Source of the DNA: Paenibacillus sp. FSL A5-0031 | GTDB lineage: Bacteria; Bacillota; Bacilli; Paenibacillales; Paenibacillaceae | Direction of reading: 5' to 3' | Length of the DNA: 64,000 bases | NCBI RefSeq assembly: GCF_001956295.1 | Contig: NZ_MRTD01000006.1 | Location: 124,001 to 188,000 of the forward strand | In this document: piece after piece, positions 17,035-25,507 of the stretch | Layout of the letters: each line of letters starts with the position of its first letter | How positions within the stretch are numbered: the first letter of the stretch is position 1 | The notes under the pieces: generated by a model | Told to the model about the DNA's origin: nothing | Seen by the model: the letters and a program-made list of their open reading frames with translations, nothing else | Databases searched by the model: none | Program-made: the position numbers and the translations under genes

Positions 17035-18255
17035 TTAGCCTTCTTGCTTCAAGCGATGTACAAAGCCGCCTATTCGATCAAGCGCTTCGGTCAGATTCGT
17101 GACAGAAGTTGCATAGGAGCAGCGAAGATGGCCTTCGCCTCCGAGACCGAACACATCTCCCGGAACAGCTGCAACATTCGCTTCATCGAGCAGACGCTGC
17201 GCAAACTCCTCACTTGATAAGCCCGTCGATACGATCGATGGAAATGCATAAAATGCACCCTGCGGCTCATGGCAATCGAGTCCGATTTCCCTGAATCCTT
17301 TTACGACAAGACGCCGGCGCTGATTATAAGCCTCCACCATGCGGTCCTTCTCTTCTAAGCCATGTTGAAGTGCTTCAAGCGCTGCATACTGTGCCATAAT
17401 CGGCGCGCACATAACGGTATACTGGTGAATTTTCAGCATAGCTGCAATAAGATCGGGATGGCCGCAGGCATAACCCATCCGCCAGCCTGTCATCGCGAAA
17501 GCTTTCGAGAAGCCGCTCACAAGAATGGTACGATCCTTCATCCCCGGCATTGCAGCAAAGCTTACATGCTTCGAGCCGTAAGTAAGCTCCGCATAAATCT
17601 CATCGGAAATAACAATAAGATCATTTTCTTCCACTAGCTTTGCAATAGGCAGCCAGTCCTCATAGGTCATAGTGCCGCCAGTAGGGTTGCTTGGATAACA
17701 TAAAATAAGTACTTTTGATTTCGGCGTTATAACGGCTTGAAGCGACTCAGCCTTCAGCTTAAATTCATCCTTGGCAAACGTTTCAATACCGACAGGTTTT
17801 CCTCCGGTAAGCGCGGTTATTGGTGAATAGGAAATATAACATGGCTCAGGAATCAAAATTTCATCGCCAGGCGCAATAAACGCACGAAGTGCAAGATCGA
17901 TGGCTTCACTGCCGCCAACGGTTACTAATATTTCGTCCGCAGGGTTGTAAGGCACGGCAAATTGATCGTTTAAGTACTGCCCGATTGCTTCCCGCAGCTC
18001 TGGCATTCCCGCATTTGACGTGTATTGCGTTTTCCCCATTTCAAGCGCATATACAGCAGCTTCCCGAACATGCCATGGCGTCACAAAGTCGGGTTCCCCT
18101 ACTCCTAATGTAATAACATCCTTGCGCGTACTGACCAAATCAAAAAACCGACGGATTCCCGACGGTTTGATGCCCCGAACGAGCGGTGACAAATAATCAG
18201 CCATCGATTGACGCTGCAAAGGTGTGGAGGGTTGTTTCTCTTCATCTTTAATCAT
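17035..18255 (-). CDS. Aminotransferase, PatA/YugH-like
   Basis: A fold type I aminotransferase of about 406 residues. Features are ITLGVGEPDFVTPWHVREAA, YTSNAGMPELREAI, EPCYISY, CYPSNPTGG and the PLP lysine in LVSGFSKAFAMTGWRMGY. It is closest to the PatA/YugH group used in aromatic amino acid or diaminopimelate metabolism. An Lrp-type regulator is encoded just upstream, the same pairing as yugG-yugH in B. subtilis. ATG 18255 has AAAGGG at 8 bp; GTG 18264 and ATG 18261 are alternatives. Confidence 0.9.
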   Translation of the reverse strand: MIKDEEKQPSTPLQRQSMADYLSPLVRGIKPSGIRRFFDLVSTRKDVITLGVGEPDFVTPWHVREAAVYALEMGKTQYTSNAGMPELREAIGQYLNDQFAVPYNPADEILVTVGGSEAIDLALRAFIAPGDEILIPEPCYISYSPITALTGGKPVGIETFAKDEFKLKAESLQAVITPKSKVLILCYPSNPTGGTMTYEDWLPIAKLVEENDLIVISDEIYAELTYGSKHVSFAAMPGMKDRTILVSGFSKAFAMTGWRMGYACGHPDLIAAMLKIHQYTVMCAPIMAQYAALEALQHGLEEKDRMVEAYNQRRRLVVKGFREIGLDCHEPQGAFYAFPSIVSTGLSSEEFAQRLLDEANVAAVPGDVFGLGGEGHLRCSYATSVTNLTEALDRIGGFVHRLKQEG

Positions 18256-18271
18256 TGCCATCACCCTTTTT

Positions 18272-18763
18272 TCACGGCGAAACCATCAACCGATGATCAC
18301 CTTCATGCTCCTCGAAGATAATGCCGTCTTGTTTGTATTTTTTCAAAATAAAAAATGTTTTTGTCGATAATACCGCGTCAATAGGCGATAGTTTATTCGA
18401 TACAAAAGAGGCGACCTCTTTCAACGTTTTTCCTTCAACCTCAACGAGCAAATCGTATGCTCCCGACATCAGGTAGACGGATTTTACTTCTGGATATAAA
18501 TAAATGCGCTCAGCGATTCCTTCGAAACCGCGACCGCGTTCTGGTGTAATTTGTACCTCAATAAGTGCAGTTACCTTCTGGTCGTCAATCTTGCTCCAGT
18601 TTACGACTGTCGCATACTTCACGATAATATGGTCTTTCTCTAGCTCGGCGATGGCTTGCTTTACTTCCTCTGTTGTTACGGCTAACATGGTTGCGATCAA
18701 ATCTGCATCCCTGCGCGCATCCTCCTGGAGCAGTTCAAGCACTTTCAACTGTAATTCGGTCAT
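18272..18763 (-). CDS. Lrp/AsnC-family transcriptional regulator, YugG-like
   Basis: A 163-residue regulator with an N-terminal winged HTH (MTELQLKVLELLQEDAR, DLIATMLAVTTEEVKQAI) and a C-terminal RAM ligand-binding domain (VTALIEVQITPERGRGFE, YLMSGAYDLLVEVEGKTLKEV). It probably senses an amino acid and controls the aminotransferase gene that follows 16 bp later. An inverted repeat (18846-18874, GCTGAAGCC/GGCTTCAGC) lies upstream; it has no T-run. Confidence 0.92.
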   Translation of the reverse strand: MTELQLKVLELLQEDARRDADLIATMLAVTTEEVKQAIAELEKDHIIVKYATVVNWSKIDDQKVTALIEVQITPERGRGFEGIAERIYLYPEVKSVYLMSGAYDLLVEVEGKTLKEVASFVSNKLSPIDAVLSTKTFFILKKYKQDGIIFEEHEGDHRLMVSP

Positions 18764-18942
18764 TGTATAACTCCTTCCAGTACAACTGCAATTATAAAGA
18801 ATATTTTACAACGTTTTTGTTTCTCGCGCAATCAAAGCATAAAAGGCTGAAGCCTTTATTTTGGCGGCTTCAGCACTTCTCGCGGAGAAATATTAGCATC
18901 CTATGTAAAAGCTGCTTCTGCTTCCTAATCCTTATAAAAAGG

Positions 18943-18963
18943 AAAGACCCCAAAGGGGTCTTT
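18943..18963 (-). terminator. Terminator of the CotF-like gene
   Basis: AAAGACCCC/GGGGTCTTT with a three-base loop overlaps the stop codon and is followed on the minus strand by CCTTTTT. Confidence 0.8.
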
Positions 18964-19357
18964 ACATGTAATGCGTTTGTGAGCCTTGTTGATATTGGCC
19001 GGACTGATGCATTTGCGGCGTATACATCGTTTGGTTCTGCTGTTGCCCTAGGTTTTGCTGTAAAAACTGGCTCGTTTTTTGTTTGGTTTGCTGATATTGC
19101 TTTGCTTGCTTGTCCAGCTCCTGACGCAACGCAGGCGAGGATGTATTATACATATTCGCTTGCTGCATCGCCGTGAACAGCTGGCCTTGCAGTGCCAACG
19201 TGCTGTCTGTCAATTTCGTAAACAGCTGGCGAATATCAGGACAAGTAGATTCTGTTGCTGCTGTTGCATATTCACGAACAACTCTTTTCAAATCGCTAAG
19301 GATCGTGCCTGCCAAATCTTCCTCAGTCAAAATCGATTGCTTTTGTTGTTGCTGCAT
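18962..19357 (-). CDS. Spore coat protein, CotF family
   Basis: A 131-residue Gln-rich protein. The N-terminal two thirds (LTEEDLAGTILSDLKRVVRE, EYATAATESTCPDIRQLFT, the paired helices of the CotF/ferritin-like coat family) are followed by a Gln/Tyr/Met-rich tail (from about residue 100). CotF-like proteins are small structural components of the spore coat. It is followed by a terminator and preceded 36 bp away by another small coat-like gene, so the two form a short sporulation operon. Confidence 0.85.
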   Translation of the reverse strand: MQQQQKQSILTEEDLAGTILSDLKRVVREYATAATESTCPDIRQLFTKLTDSTLALQGQLFTAMQQANMYNTSSPALRQELDKQAKQYQQTKQKTSQFLQQNLGQQQNQTMYTPQMHQSGQYQQGSQTHYM

Positions 19358-19393
19358 TATGATTGACCTCCTAATCTTCTTTTAAAATCCTTC

Positions 19394-19618
19394 TTATTGT
19401 TGAGGCTGTGTTGGAGCGATTTGCTGATGGTGCGAGATCGCAGACAGCAAAGAATCATAGTGCTGCTGATGGGTTTGAATCATTTGTGAGCATAAATTTC
19501 TAAGCGCTGGTGTAGTACCCGTAGCAACAAGCGTTGCACATTGCTTAATTAATAAATCCTCGTTAGACATAGAGTCTGCAATGTACTCCAGCTCTTTTGC
19601 CGTCATTTGCTGCAACAT
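19394..19618 (-). CDS. Small CotF-like/YraF-like spore coat protein
   Basis: A 74-residue protein (MTAKELEYIADSMSNEDLLI then ALRNLCSQMIQTHQQHYDSL). It matches the first helical pair of CotF/YraD/YraF coat proteins and ends in a Gln/Pro-rich tail. It is encoded just ahead of the longer CotF-like gene. A small spore coat component is the likely role. Confidence 0.8.
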   Translation of the reverse strand: MLQQMTAKELEYIADSMSNEDLLIKQCATLVATGTTPALRNLCSQMIQTHQQHYDSLLSAISHHQQIAPTQPQQ

Positions 19619-19706
19619 TTGGTTTTCCTCCTCTAGACTTGGTTCAAAATTACGATTTGATCCATTTATTTCGTGCCAAACGTATTATGAGCTAAATTTC
19701 CTTTAT

Positions 19707-20882
19707 TTATGTGTCAATATTTAAATCGAAATTACCGGTGTGAATTAATTGGAAATCCACCTCTATGATTAACTGATCGGGCTTTGGCAGCCACTCCTTG
19801 CCTTTGCATGCTTGCTGCCAATATGCTTGATGGTAACGGTACAGATGATGCTCCAGTTGAAAGAAGCTAACTTTCTTCTCCAGCCCCTTGCGGAACGTAT
19901 CCTCCATCTCCTGCTTAATCCGCGCTTTAACTGACGAAACAATTTCATGTTCCTGTATAACGCCATCCATTTCTGCGACATTCCCGTCTACTCGCATCTT
20001 TAATGTGAAAATGGGCTTGTCACCTTTAAAACTCACATCCACACTCCCTTTGGATGACACAACAGCGATTGCCGCTTTCCCTTTTTCCCCTTGCGCTTTG
20101 AGCAGAAAATGCTTGAATTCAGGATCTGCCCACCTTAGCCCAGTGACTTCTGGCTCCGTAAGATACCCGAGATATTTAAGATCCTTGAATATAAATATCC
20201 CTTCTATTAACTGGATTTGAAGCGGCTGTTTCTTTCTTCTCCAGTATTCTTCATTTGCATTCAATGCGGGAAGAGTGGTTACCATCGAGGGTTCATTCAG
20301 CGTCTGTACCGCTAGCTGCAAGGAATAAGGACGAATGAAGCTCCTCTGACTGTCGAGAGGGCCTGGCATATACATAATGCTGTTAAGCGGTGATTGATCA
20401 AAAAAAGTATCGCTAGTAAAAATCTTATCAATCGGTGCTTTAGTTCCAAATAGCAGCGAGGTGTACCGCGATGCCCGCTGTCGATTCACCCCGTCCATGA
20501 TGTCAGCGATTTTGCTCATCGCTCTCTCCTGTACGATAACGGTTTTTAAATGCTCCAAGCTCAAAATCGTTTGGCCAGAGCGAGCCAGGTCATTTAGAGC
20601 AAGCAGTACGGTATCTCCCGATCCTTTTCCGATCCAAACCGGGTTTGGATCAGGCTGAAGCGATTCTGTTTTTGCAATTAATCCAAATTTAATCGTTTGG
20701 GCATAAATATCAAATTGTCCGTCCTTATAATCGATGCCAAATGCGGATATATAGCTCACATCCGCCAAATTAACCTCATCCCAGCAGCCTTGCAGCAGCA
20801 ACGACATAAACACAATGCCTGCCAGTGCAGCACACTTTCTAAGGTGTGTTGCCTGCTTTTTAATCCATGCAAAGAGCATCAT
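19707..20882 (-). CDS. Spore germination lipoprotein, Ger(x)C family (GerKC-like)
   Basis: A 391-residue C-subunit of a GerA-type germinant receptor. It has a signal peptide with lipobox LLQGC (Cys33) followed by WDEVNLADVSYISAFGIDY, the invariant start of mature GerC proteins. The rest matches the three-domain GerC fold, ending in LYRYHQAYWQQACKGKEWLP. It is anchored to the outer face of the spore inner membrane and works with the A and B subunits. It overlaps the gerA-like gene by 4 bp. Confidence 0.93.
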   Translation of the reverse strand: MMLFAWIKKQATHLRKCAALAGIVFMSLLLQGCWDEVNLADVSYISAFGIDYKDGQFDIYAQTIKFGLIAKTESLQPDPNPVWIGKGSGDTVLLALNDLARSGQTILSLEHLKTVIVQERAMSKIADIMDGVNRQRASRYTSLLFGTKAPIDKIFTSDTFFDQSPLNSIMYMPGPLDSQRSFIRPYSLQLAVQTLNEPSMVTTLPALNANEEYWRRKKQPLQIQLIEGIFIFKDLKYLGYLTEPEVTGLRWADPEFKHFLLKAQGEKGKAAIAVVSSKGSVDVSFKGDKPIFTLKMRVDGNVAEMDGVIQEHEIVSSVKARIKQEMEDTFRKGLEKKVSFFQLEHHLYRYHQAYWQQACKGKEWLPKPDQLIIEVDFQLIHTGNFDLNIDT

Positions 20883-22333
20883 TTATTCCTCCTAGTACTC
20901 TTAAGCTTCCATGGCATTTGTATAAGCGCTGGTAGCAGCTCCTTTAAGCGCATGGGTGCAACCGGGTATAAGTAAGAGCGTCCAAATGATTCTAATGTGC
21001 ACATGTAGATAAGAACGGCAAAGGAGCCGATAAAAAAACCGAAAATACCCAGCACAGAGGAGCAGATAAGGACAAGGTAACGGATGATGCTTACCGAGCC
21101 GCTTAATGACTGATTCACGAGAGTAAAGGTTGATACCGCCGTTACCGCGGCCATTACGAGCATCGTTGGCGATGTCATGCCCGCACGGATGGCTGCATCT
21201 CCAACAATCAATCCGCCGACAACAGAAACGGTTTGACCTACTGCCCTTGGAAGTCTTACACCAGCTTCCCTGAACAGCTCGAACATGGTCAGCATCAGAA
21301 ACATCTCCATCGTAGCCGATAGCGGCAATCCGATTCGCGACATCGTAATGGTTGCAAGCAGCGTAAAGGGAATCTGATCCGTGTTGAATGCAGACAGCGC
21401 TATCCAGAAACCAGGCAAACAAATAGATAATACGAGTCCAACAAGCCTTAACAAACGTTCTAATGAAACATAATAAAAGGGTAAATGTGCATCCTCTGGC
21501 GATTTGATAAGCAGCAATAAGTTTCCAGGTGCTATAAGTGCTGATGGCGACCCATGAAGCAATATCGCTACCTTGCCTTGCAGCAACGATTGAACGACAT
21601 AATCAGGCCGTCCTACAAATTCAACGAGTGGAAATAAAGAAAAGCGGCGGTCGGATAAAAGCTCCTCCAGTTGACTTCCACCTACTAGAGCCGGAATATC
21701 AATATTGTCCAGTCTCCTTCTTGCTTCTATAACAAGCTTAGGATCAGCCTTTCCCTCCATATAAAGCAAAGCGACCTCCGTCAATGACTCGGTGCCGATT
21801 TTTCGATACTCTACATGCATATCTGGTGTTTTCAGCCTCATGCGCACTAAAGCAACATTCGTTGAAAGCTGTTCGACGAACCCGTCGCGCGGTCCTCGAA
21901 TCGATACTTCAAGCACCGACTCCTCTGGCGTCCTTCCTGGCTGATTAGCGATGTCAAATTCAAACAAACCTTCAAATTTAGCAAAGGACAATATGACGCT
22001 GCCTGCAAATAGGCGCGCAAATATGTTGCTGCCAAGATCCCCAGATTGAATTTGACTAAATAACATGCTGGGCTTATGTTTTTCACCCGTATCCACGGCT
22101 GGAACCGTTCTTAATTGCTCCGCCCATTTCTCTAGTAGCGGAAGTAAGCCGAGCTGCAATTGTTGATTGTCGATTAATCCATCGCAATACAACAAAGTCA
22201 CTTCCATTGGACCGTCTACGTCGAGTGTCAGCTTATATTCAATAACATCATGACAATCCTTCAATATGTGTTTTAACTGATCCAACGAAATATCGTTGTG
22301 ATCGATCTCACTATTATGCTCGTCATGAATCAT
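20879..22333 (-). CDS. Spore germination receptor A-subunit (GerKA-like)
   Basis: A 484-residue GerA-family protein. It has a soluble N-terminal domain (about 1-280, containing the SIRGPRDGFVEQLSTNVALV and EVALLYMEGKADP motifs) and a membrane part with about five helices from residue 290 on (PFYYVSLERLLRLVGL, GLPLSATMEMFLM). It senses germinants in the spore inner membrane together with GerB and GerC. It overlaps both neighbours by 4 bp. Confidence 0.94.
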   Translation of the reverse strand: MIHDEHNSEIDHNDISLDQLKHILKDCHDVIEYKLTLDVDGPMEVTLLYCDGLIDNQQLQLGLLPLLEKWAEQLRTVPAVDTGEKHKPSMLFSQIQSGDLGSNIFARLFAGSVILSFAKFEGLFEFDIANQPGRTPEESVLEVSIRGPRDGFVEQLSTNVALVRMRLKTPDMHVEYRKIGTESLTEVALLYMEGKADPKLVIEARRRLDNIDIPALVGGSQLEELLSDRRFSLFPLVEFVGRPDYVVQSLLQGKVAILLHGSPSALIAPGNLLLLIKSPEDAHLPFYYVSLERLLRLVGLVLSICLPGFWIALSAFNTDQIPFTLLATITMSRIGLPLSATMEMFLMLTMFELFREAGVRLPRAVGQTVSVVGGLIVGDAAIRAGMTSPTMLVMAAVTAVSTFTLVNQSLSGSVSIIRYLVLICSSVLGIFGFFIGSFAVLIYMCTLESFGRSYLYPVAPMRLKELLPALIQMPWKLKSTRRNK

Positions 22334-23457
22334 GACTGCTCTGCCTCCTCCGAACCGATAATGGCTGTTCTTTTTTTATCACCTTGTTTTTTTCTAAACA
22401 CAGACACGATCCAAATCACGATCGTTAAGAACATCACGATAATGCCGGTATATTGAAATGCAGCATGTAATGCGCTCCTTACCTGAACCATATTTTTGAT
22501 GCCAACGCCCGAAATGACTAAAATGATCACGCCAAGCGCAGTAGGGGAAATCCATTTCTGTTTTAAACGCCGCAACGGCCAAAACTCTGACAAAATGTGA
22601 ATGGATATCGCTAACCGAATAAGTGCTCCTGACATCCACTGAAAAATCGCAAAAAAATCAACATGCTCAAAATATTTACCGATGGAAACCAGTCTCCATT
22701 GCGAAAAAGCAGGGTACCGCATTTTATCAGCTTCAACAGGCCCGAATTCTACAATCGCGCCTATGACCGGACCAAGCGTCAGGAGCGATAAAAATAGAAC
22801 AAGCACGATAAAATGCCACCTTTTAAATTTCCCATGAATATGATGCTGGATAAACATGAACCCAAAAAACTCGCAAGATGAAGTCAACACATAATAAATG
22901 CCTTTCATGACCGGGCTCATCCCATTCTCTAGCATAGGGAGCAAATAGTGATAATCTTTGTGAGGCATGTTCGCAGACATGACAAAATCGCCTAACAATA
23001 CAACGATTGGCAATAATATGCAGCTAACATAAGCGATGGTCCGCAGCCCTGAGACTGATGCAAACATACAAAGGCCTAAAAAAACAGTACAAACTACCAT
23101 GGAGGGCGTATTGGGCAAATAGGTTGTCGCAGTCCACGAAGCGGTTATAATTAGCGTTTCAAAAGCAATGCTCAGCTGTACCAGCAGAAATATACTAATA
23201 ATTATCCACGCCAAAAACCGCGGCATAAGCTGTTTCAGCCATTGATCAAGCGGGGTTCCATCCATCCGCTTTAATATTCCATAAACAGGAAATAAAACCC
23301 ATGGAAGGACGATAACAAGTCCAAAAATAACAGAAATCCATGCATCGCGCTTAGCGGCATCAAGCAGCAGCGGTACAACCAGAACATGATTTACAAGTCC
23401 AACTGATAAAACCATCATTAACATAGAGGGCAAAATCCCAAATGGTTTCACTTTCAT
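22330..23457 (-). CDS. Spore germination receptor B-subunit / endospore permease (GerKB-like)
   Basis: About 375 residues with ten hydrophobic helices, an APC-superfamily-type permease (PF03845). In GerA receptors this subunit binds the germinant. ATG 23457 (MKVKPFGILPSM) follows GGAAGGAAG; TTG 23478 is possible. The gene order is B-A-C, unlike the A-B-C order of the B. subtilis gerA, gerB and gerK operons. Confidence 0.9.
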   Translation of the reverse strand: MKVKPFGILPSMLMMVLSVGLVNHVLVVPLLLDAAKRDAWISVIFGLVIVLPWVLFPVYGILKRMDGTPLDQWLKQLMPRFLAWIIISIFLLVQLSIAFETLIITASWTATTYLPNTPSMVVCTVFLGLCMFASVSGLRTIAYVSCILLPIVVLLGDFVMSANMPHKDYHYLLPMLENGMSPVMKGIYYVLTSSCEFFGFMFIQHHIHGKFKRWHFIVLVLFLSLLTLGPVIGAIVEFGPVEADKMRYPAFSQWRLVSIGKYFEHVDFFAIFQWMSGALIRLAISIHILSEFWPLRRLKQKWISPTALGVIILVISGVGIKNMVQVRSALHAAFQYTGIIVMFLTIVIWIVSVFRKKQGDKKRTAIIGSEEAEQS

Positions 23458-23540
23458 AATCTTGTCACTTCCTTCCAAAGATAATGTTTCCAGATCCGCG
23501 TATCTAAATGCATCCTGTTAATCTTTTATTAAAAGGGACC

Positions 23541-23583
23541 AAAAAAAACTATGCTTAAGCCGTTTACTGGCTAAAAGCATAGT
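23541..23583 (-). terminator. Terminator of the CotB-module protein gene
   Basis: Minus strand ACTATGCTTTTAGCC pairs with GGCTTAAGCATAGT around a short loop and is followed by a run of eight T. Confidence 0.85.
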
Positions 23584-23591
23584 CTTCTTTC

Positions 23592-24266
23592 CTACGGAAT
23601 ATGAACCGTCTTCACATGATCAAAATGTAAAAAAACGGGGTTTCCACTTACAGTCGCAAGTTCAATCATACTTTGATCGACATTTTTCAGAACGCCGATT
23701 TTATTTGAATTCTCGCCGAGATCAAGCACGACGAATTCGCCGATTAATTTACGAAGCTGTTGATCAAAAGTTCTTGCAAGGGTTAGCGGGGATGGCTTTA
23801 GAGGGAATTGTTCCGGTGTTAACGTGTATGGTGTTACGTTAGGACTATACGGAATTAAATACTTCATATGGTGAAGAGAGATGATCACCGTATGATAAAC
23901 AGGAGAATAGAAGACGAAAAAATCATTCATAACGGTGGTCAAATAACCATGAATAGACTGATTACCTGTAATATAAATTTCAGAGAACATACCTTTCGCG
24001 TTCATCAATATTTTTCGGTACGAGACGGGTTCATTATAAGGCTCGAAAGGCATTTCCGGTACTTCATATATTTCTTCTGCTTCTTCTTTATGAGTTGAAA
24101 GACGAAGCTGCTGCAGATGAATAAGCGGGATATACAAAAATTGTGTTCCATTATGCAGCACTAATATATCCTGACCAAACTCGATCAATTTACCTCGTAT
24201 AGGCGCTACTTTCCCTGAAATCTCCAATTCGACCTGCTTATCCAACAGCGGATGACGGTTTTTCAT
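23592..24266 (-). CDS. CotB-module (DUF2642-like) probable spore coat protein
   Basis: A 224-residue protein not recognised as a named gene. It contains three copies of a ~45-residue beta-rich module: about 10-55 (ELEISGKVAPIRGKLIEFG ... YIPLIHLQQL), 90-140 (EIYITGNQSIHGYLTTV ... ISLHHMKYL) and 175-224 (EFVVLDLGENSNKIGVL ... LHFDHVKTVHI). The pattern G-x-L ... h-x-V-y ... H-hydrophobic-K matches CotB and DUF2642 modules. It lies directly downstream of the CotB-like gene and probably acts in the same coat layer. No signal peptide or membrane segment. Confidence 0.7.
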   Translation of the reverse strand: MKNRHPLLDKQVELEISGKVAPIRGKLIEFGQDILVLHNGTQFLYIPLIHLQQLRLSTHKEEAEEIYEVPEMPFEPYNEPVSYRKILMNAKGMFSEIYITGNQSIHGYLTTVMNDFFVFYSPVYHTVIISLHHMKYLIPYSPNVTPYTLTPEQFPLKPSPLTLARTFDQQLRKLIGEFVVLDLGENSNKIGVLKNVDQSMIELATVSGNPVFLHFDHVKTVHIP

Positions 24267-24337
24267 GCAATTAACCTCCTTTCATCCGGATAGATCGCGT
24301 AATCGGGCAAAAGCTCTACCTTTTGCCCGACAGGCCA

Positions 24338-25084
24338 TTATGATTTTTTTATTGAACTGCGAGTTGTTTTTACGGCAGCCGCATTTGCATTACTTTTTCC
24401 ACCGCTGCGATTGCCTTGTGTTTTGTTTTTATTGTTGTTTTTGCTGTCGCTTTTGTTGTTGTTTTTGCTGTCGCTTTTGTTGTTGTTTTTGCTGTCGCTT
24501 TTGTTTTCATTTTTGTTGTTATTGTTGTTTTTGTTATTGTTGTTTCCGCCAGATTTGTTGCTTCCCGCTGCTTTAATTGATTTGATGTGGAAGTTCTGGA
24601 TTTGCATAGCTTCTTTACCGGAAACGAGCAGGATTGAGTTGCTGCCTGCTTGAGCAATGAAACCTTCAACTTTCTCAGGTCCGCCGGAATTAAGCTGTAC
24701 AAAGGTTTGATTCATTGCACGAATAACACCATTGAAATTGTTTGCACGAATAACTTCTGTGCTGCGACTTCCGCTTCTGTTGCCAGATCCACTTTTGTTG
24801 CCTCCGCTTGAATTGCTGGCACCTCCCTCAGTAACACTCTTAACATGGCTGTCTGCGATATAAACGACACCTTCATTTGTGTTTAAAACAAGATAGTCGC
24901 TTTTTACAGAGTGGAGCTTGCCTTGAAGTGAGTCCGGTCCGCCGCGATTAACTTTTACGTTTTTTCCTACCAAGCTTTGAAGAAAGTTATGATCCTTGTT
25001 TCCACTCTTGTTGCTTTTGTGGCTATTGTTATTACTAGCAACCGATTGACCAGCTGAATAACCATTGTTATACCATAGACTCAT
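24338..25084 (-). CDS. CotB-like spore coat protein
   Basis: A 248-residue protein resembling B. subtilis CotB. It has two modules with the hallmark R/S-G-G-P-[DE] motif: KVNRGGPDSLQGKLHSVKSD (near 45-64) and QLNSGGPEKVEGFIAQAGSN, the latter followed by the IQNFHIKSI segment that CotB also has. The C-terminal ~70 residues are Asn/Lys/Ser-rich with three copies of NNNKSDSK and end in SSIKKS. CotB has a Ser/Lys/Arg-rich C-terminus phosphorylated by CotH; here cotH lies divergently 423 bp away. RBS GGAGGGATTTTTTT precedes the ATG. Confidence 0.82.
   Translation of the reverse strand: MSLWYNNGYSAGQSVASNNNSHKSNKSGNKDHNFLQSLVGKNVKVNRGGPDSLQGKLHSVKSDYLVLNTNEGVVYIADSHVKSVTEGGASNSSGGNKSGSGNRSGSRSTEVIRANNFNGVIRAMNQTFVQLNSGGPEKVEGFIAQAGSNSILLVSGKEAMQIQNFHIKSIKAAGSNKSGGNNNNKNNNNNKNENKSDSKNNNKSDSKNNNKSDSKNNNKNKTQGNRSGGKSNANAAAVKTTRSSIKKS
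24434..24505 (-). repeat. Three tandem 24-bp repeats in the cotB-like gene
   Basis: Units start at 24434, 24458 and 24482 and are virtually identical (GTTGTTTTTGCTGTCGCTTT...). They encode NNNKSDSK three times. A repeat this exact is prone to copy-number change by slippage. Confidence 0.85.
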
Positions 25085-25507
25085 AAAAAAATCCCTCCGA
25101 TAATTTCATTGTTTGTTGTTCAAAGCCTGTCTTCAAATACGCCCTTACGACCTATTCACTTCCCATTCATTACTCTGCTGCTTTGCATCCTCCTTCTCTC
25201 ATTCACACCATCTAACATGAGATACGAAATGTAATATATTAATATGTATACCGTATGGAAGTGGTACTAGATTGCTATCTATTTATGAGAGATTGAGCAA
25301 TTCCCCTATAAATAATAGAGTAGTATAATTATAGATTTTGAACTCTACTGGTTCAGATAGGGAAGCTTTCCACTCTGATCATTAGGATTGAAAACATTGA
25401 TGACCAAATAATCGTGACCATCTGGGCATTAGCTGAATAGAGTATTAAGATCAAAACGCCTATCGTGCAACGGTAGGCTTTATCTTTTGCTTTTAGGAGA
25501 TGGTTAG
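25085..25507. other. 423-bp divergent intergenic region between cotB-like and cotH
   Basis: No gene seen. On the minus strand CATACGGTA (25257-25249) is an exact match to the sigma-K -10 pattern CATAnnnTA and could serve the cotB-like gene, though the -35 is weak and the leader would be about 165 nt. On the plus strand a hairpin GCCTATCG/CGGTAGGC (25458-25478) followed by TTTATCTTTT lies in the cotH leader, 30 bp before its start. Confidence 0.35.

Noticed and set aside
24265-24576. Cys/Phe-rich plus-strand ORF of 103 residues
   Set aside because: Antisense shadow of the repetitive Asn/Lys codons in the cotB-like gene; no start context and extreme composition.
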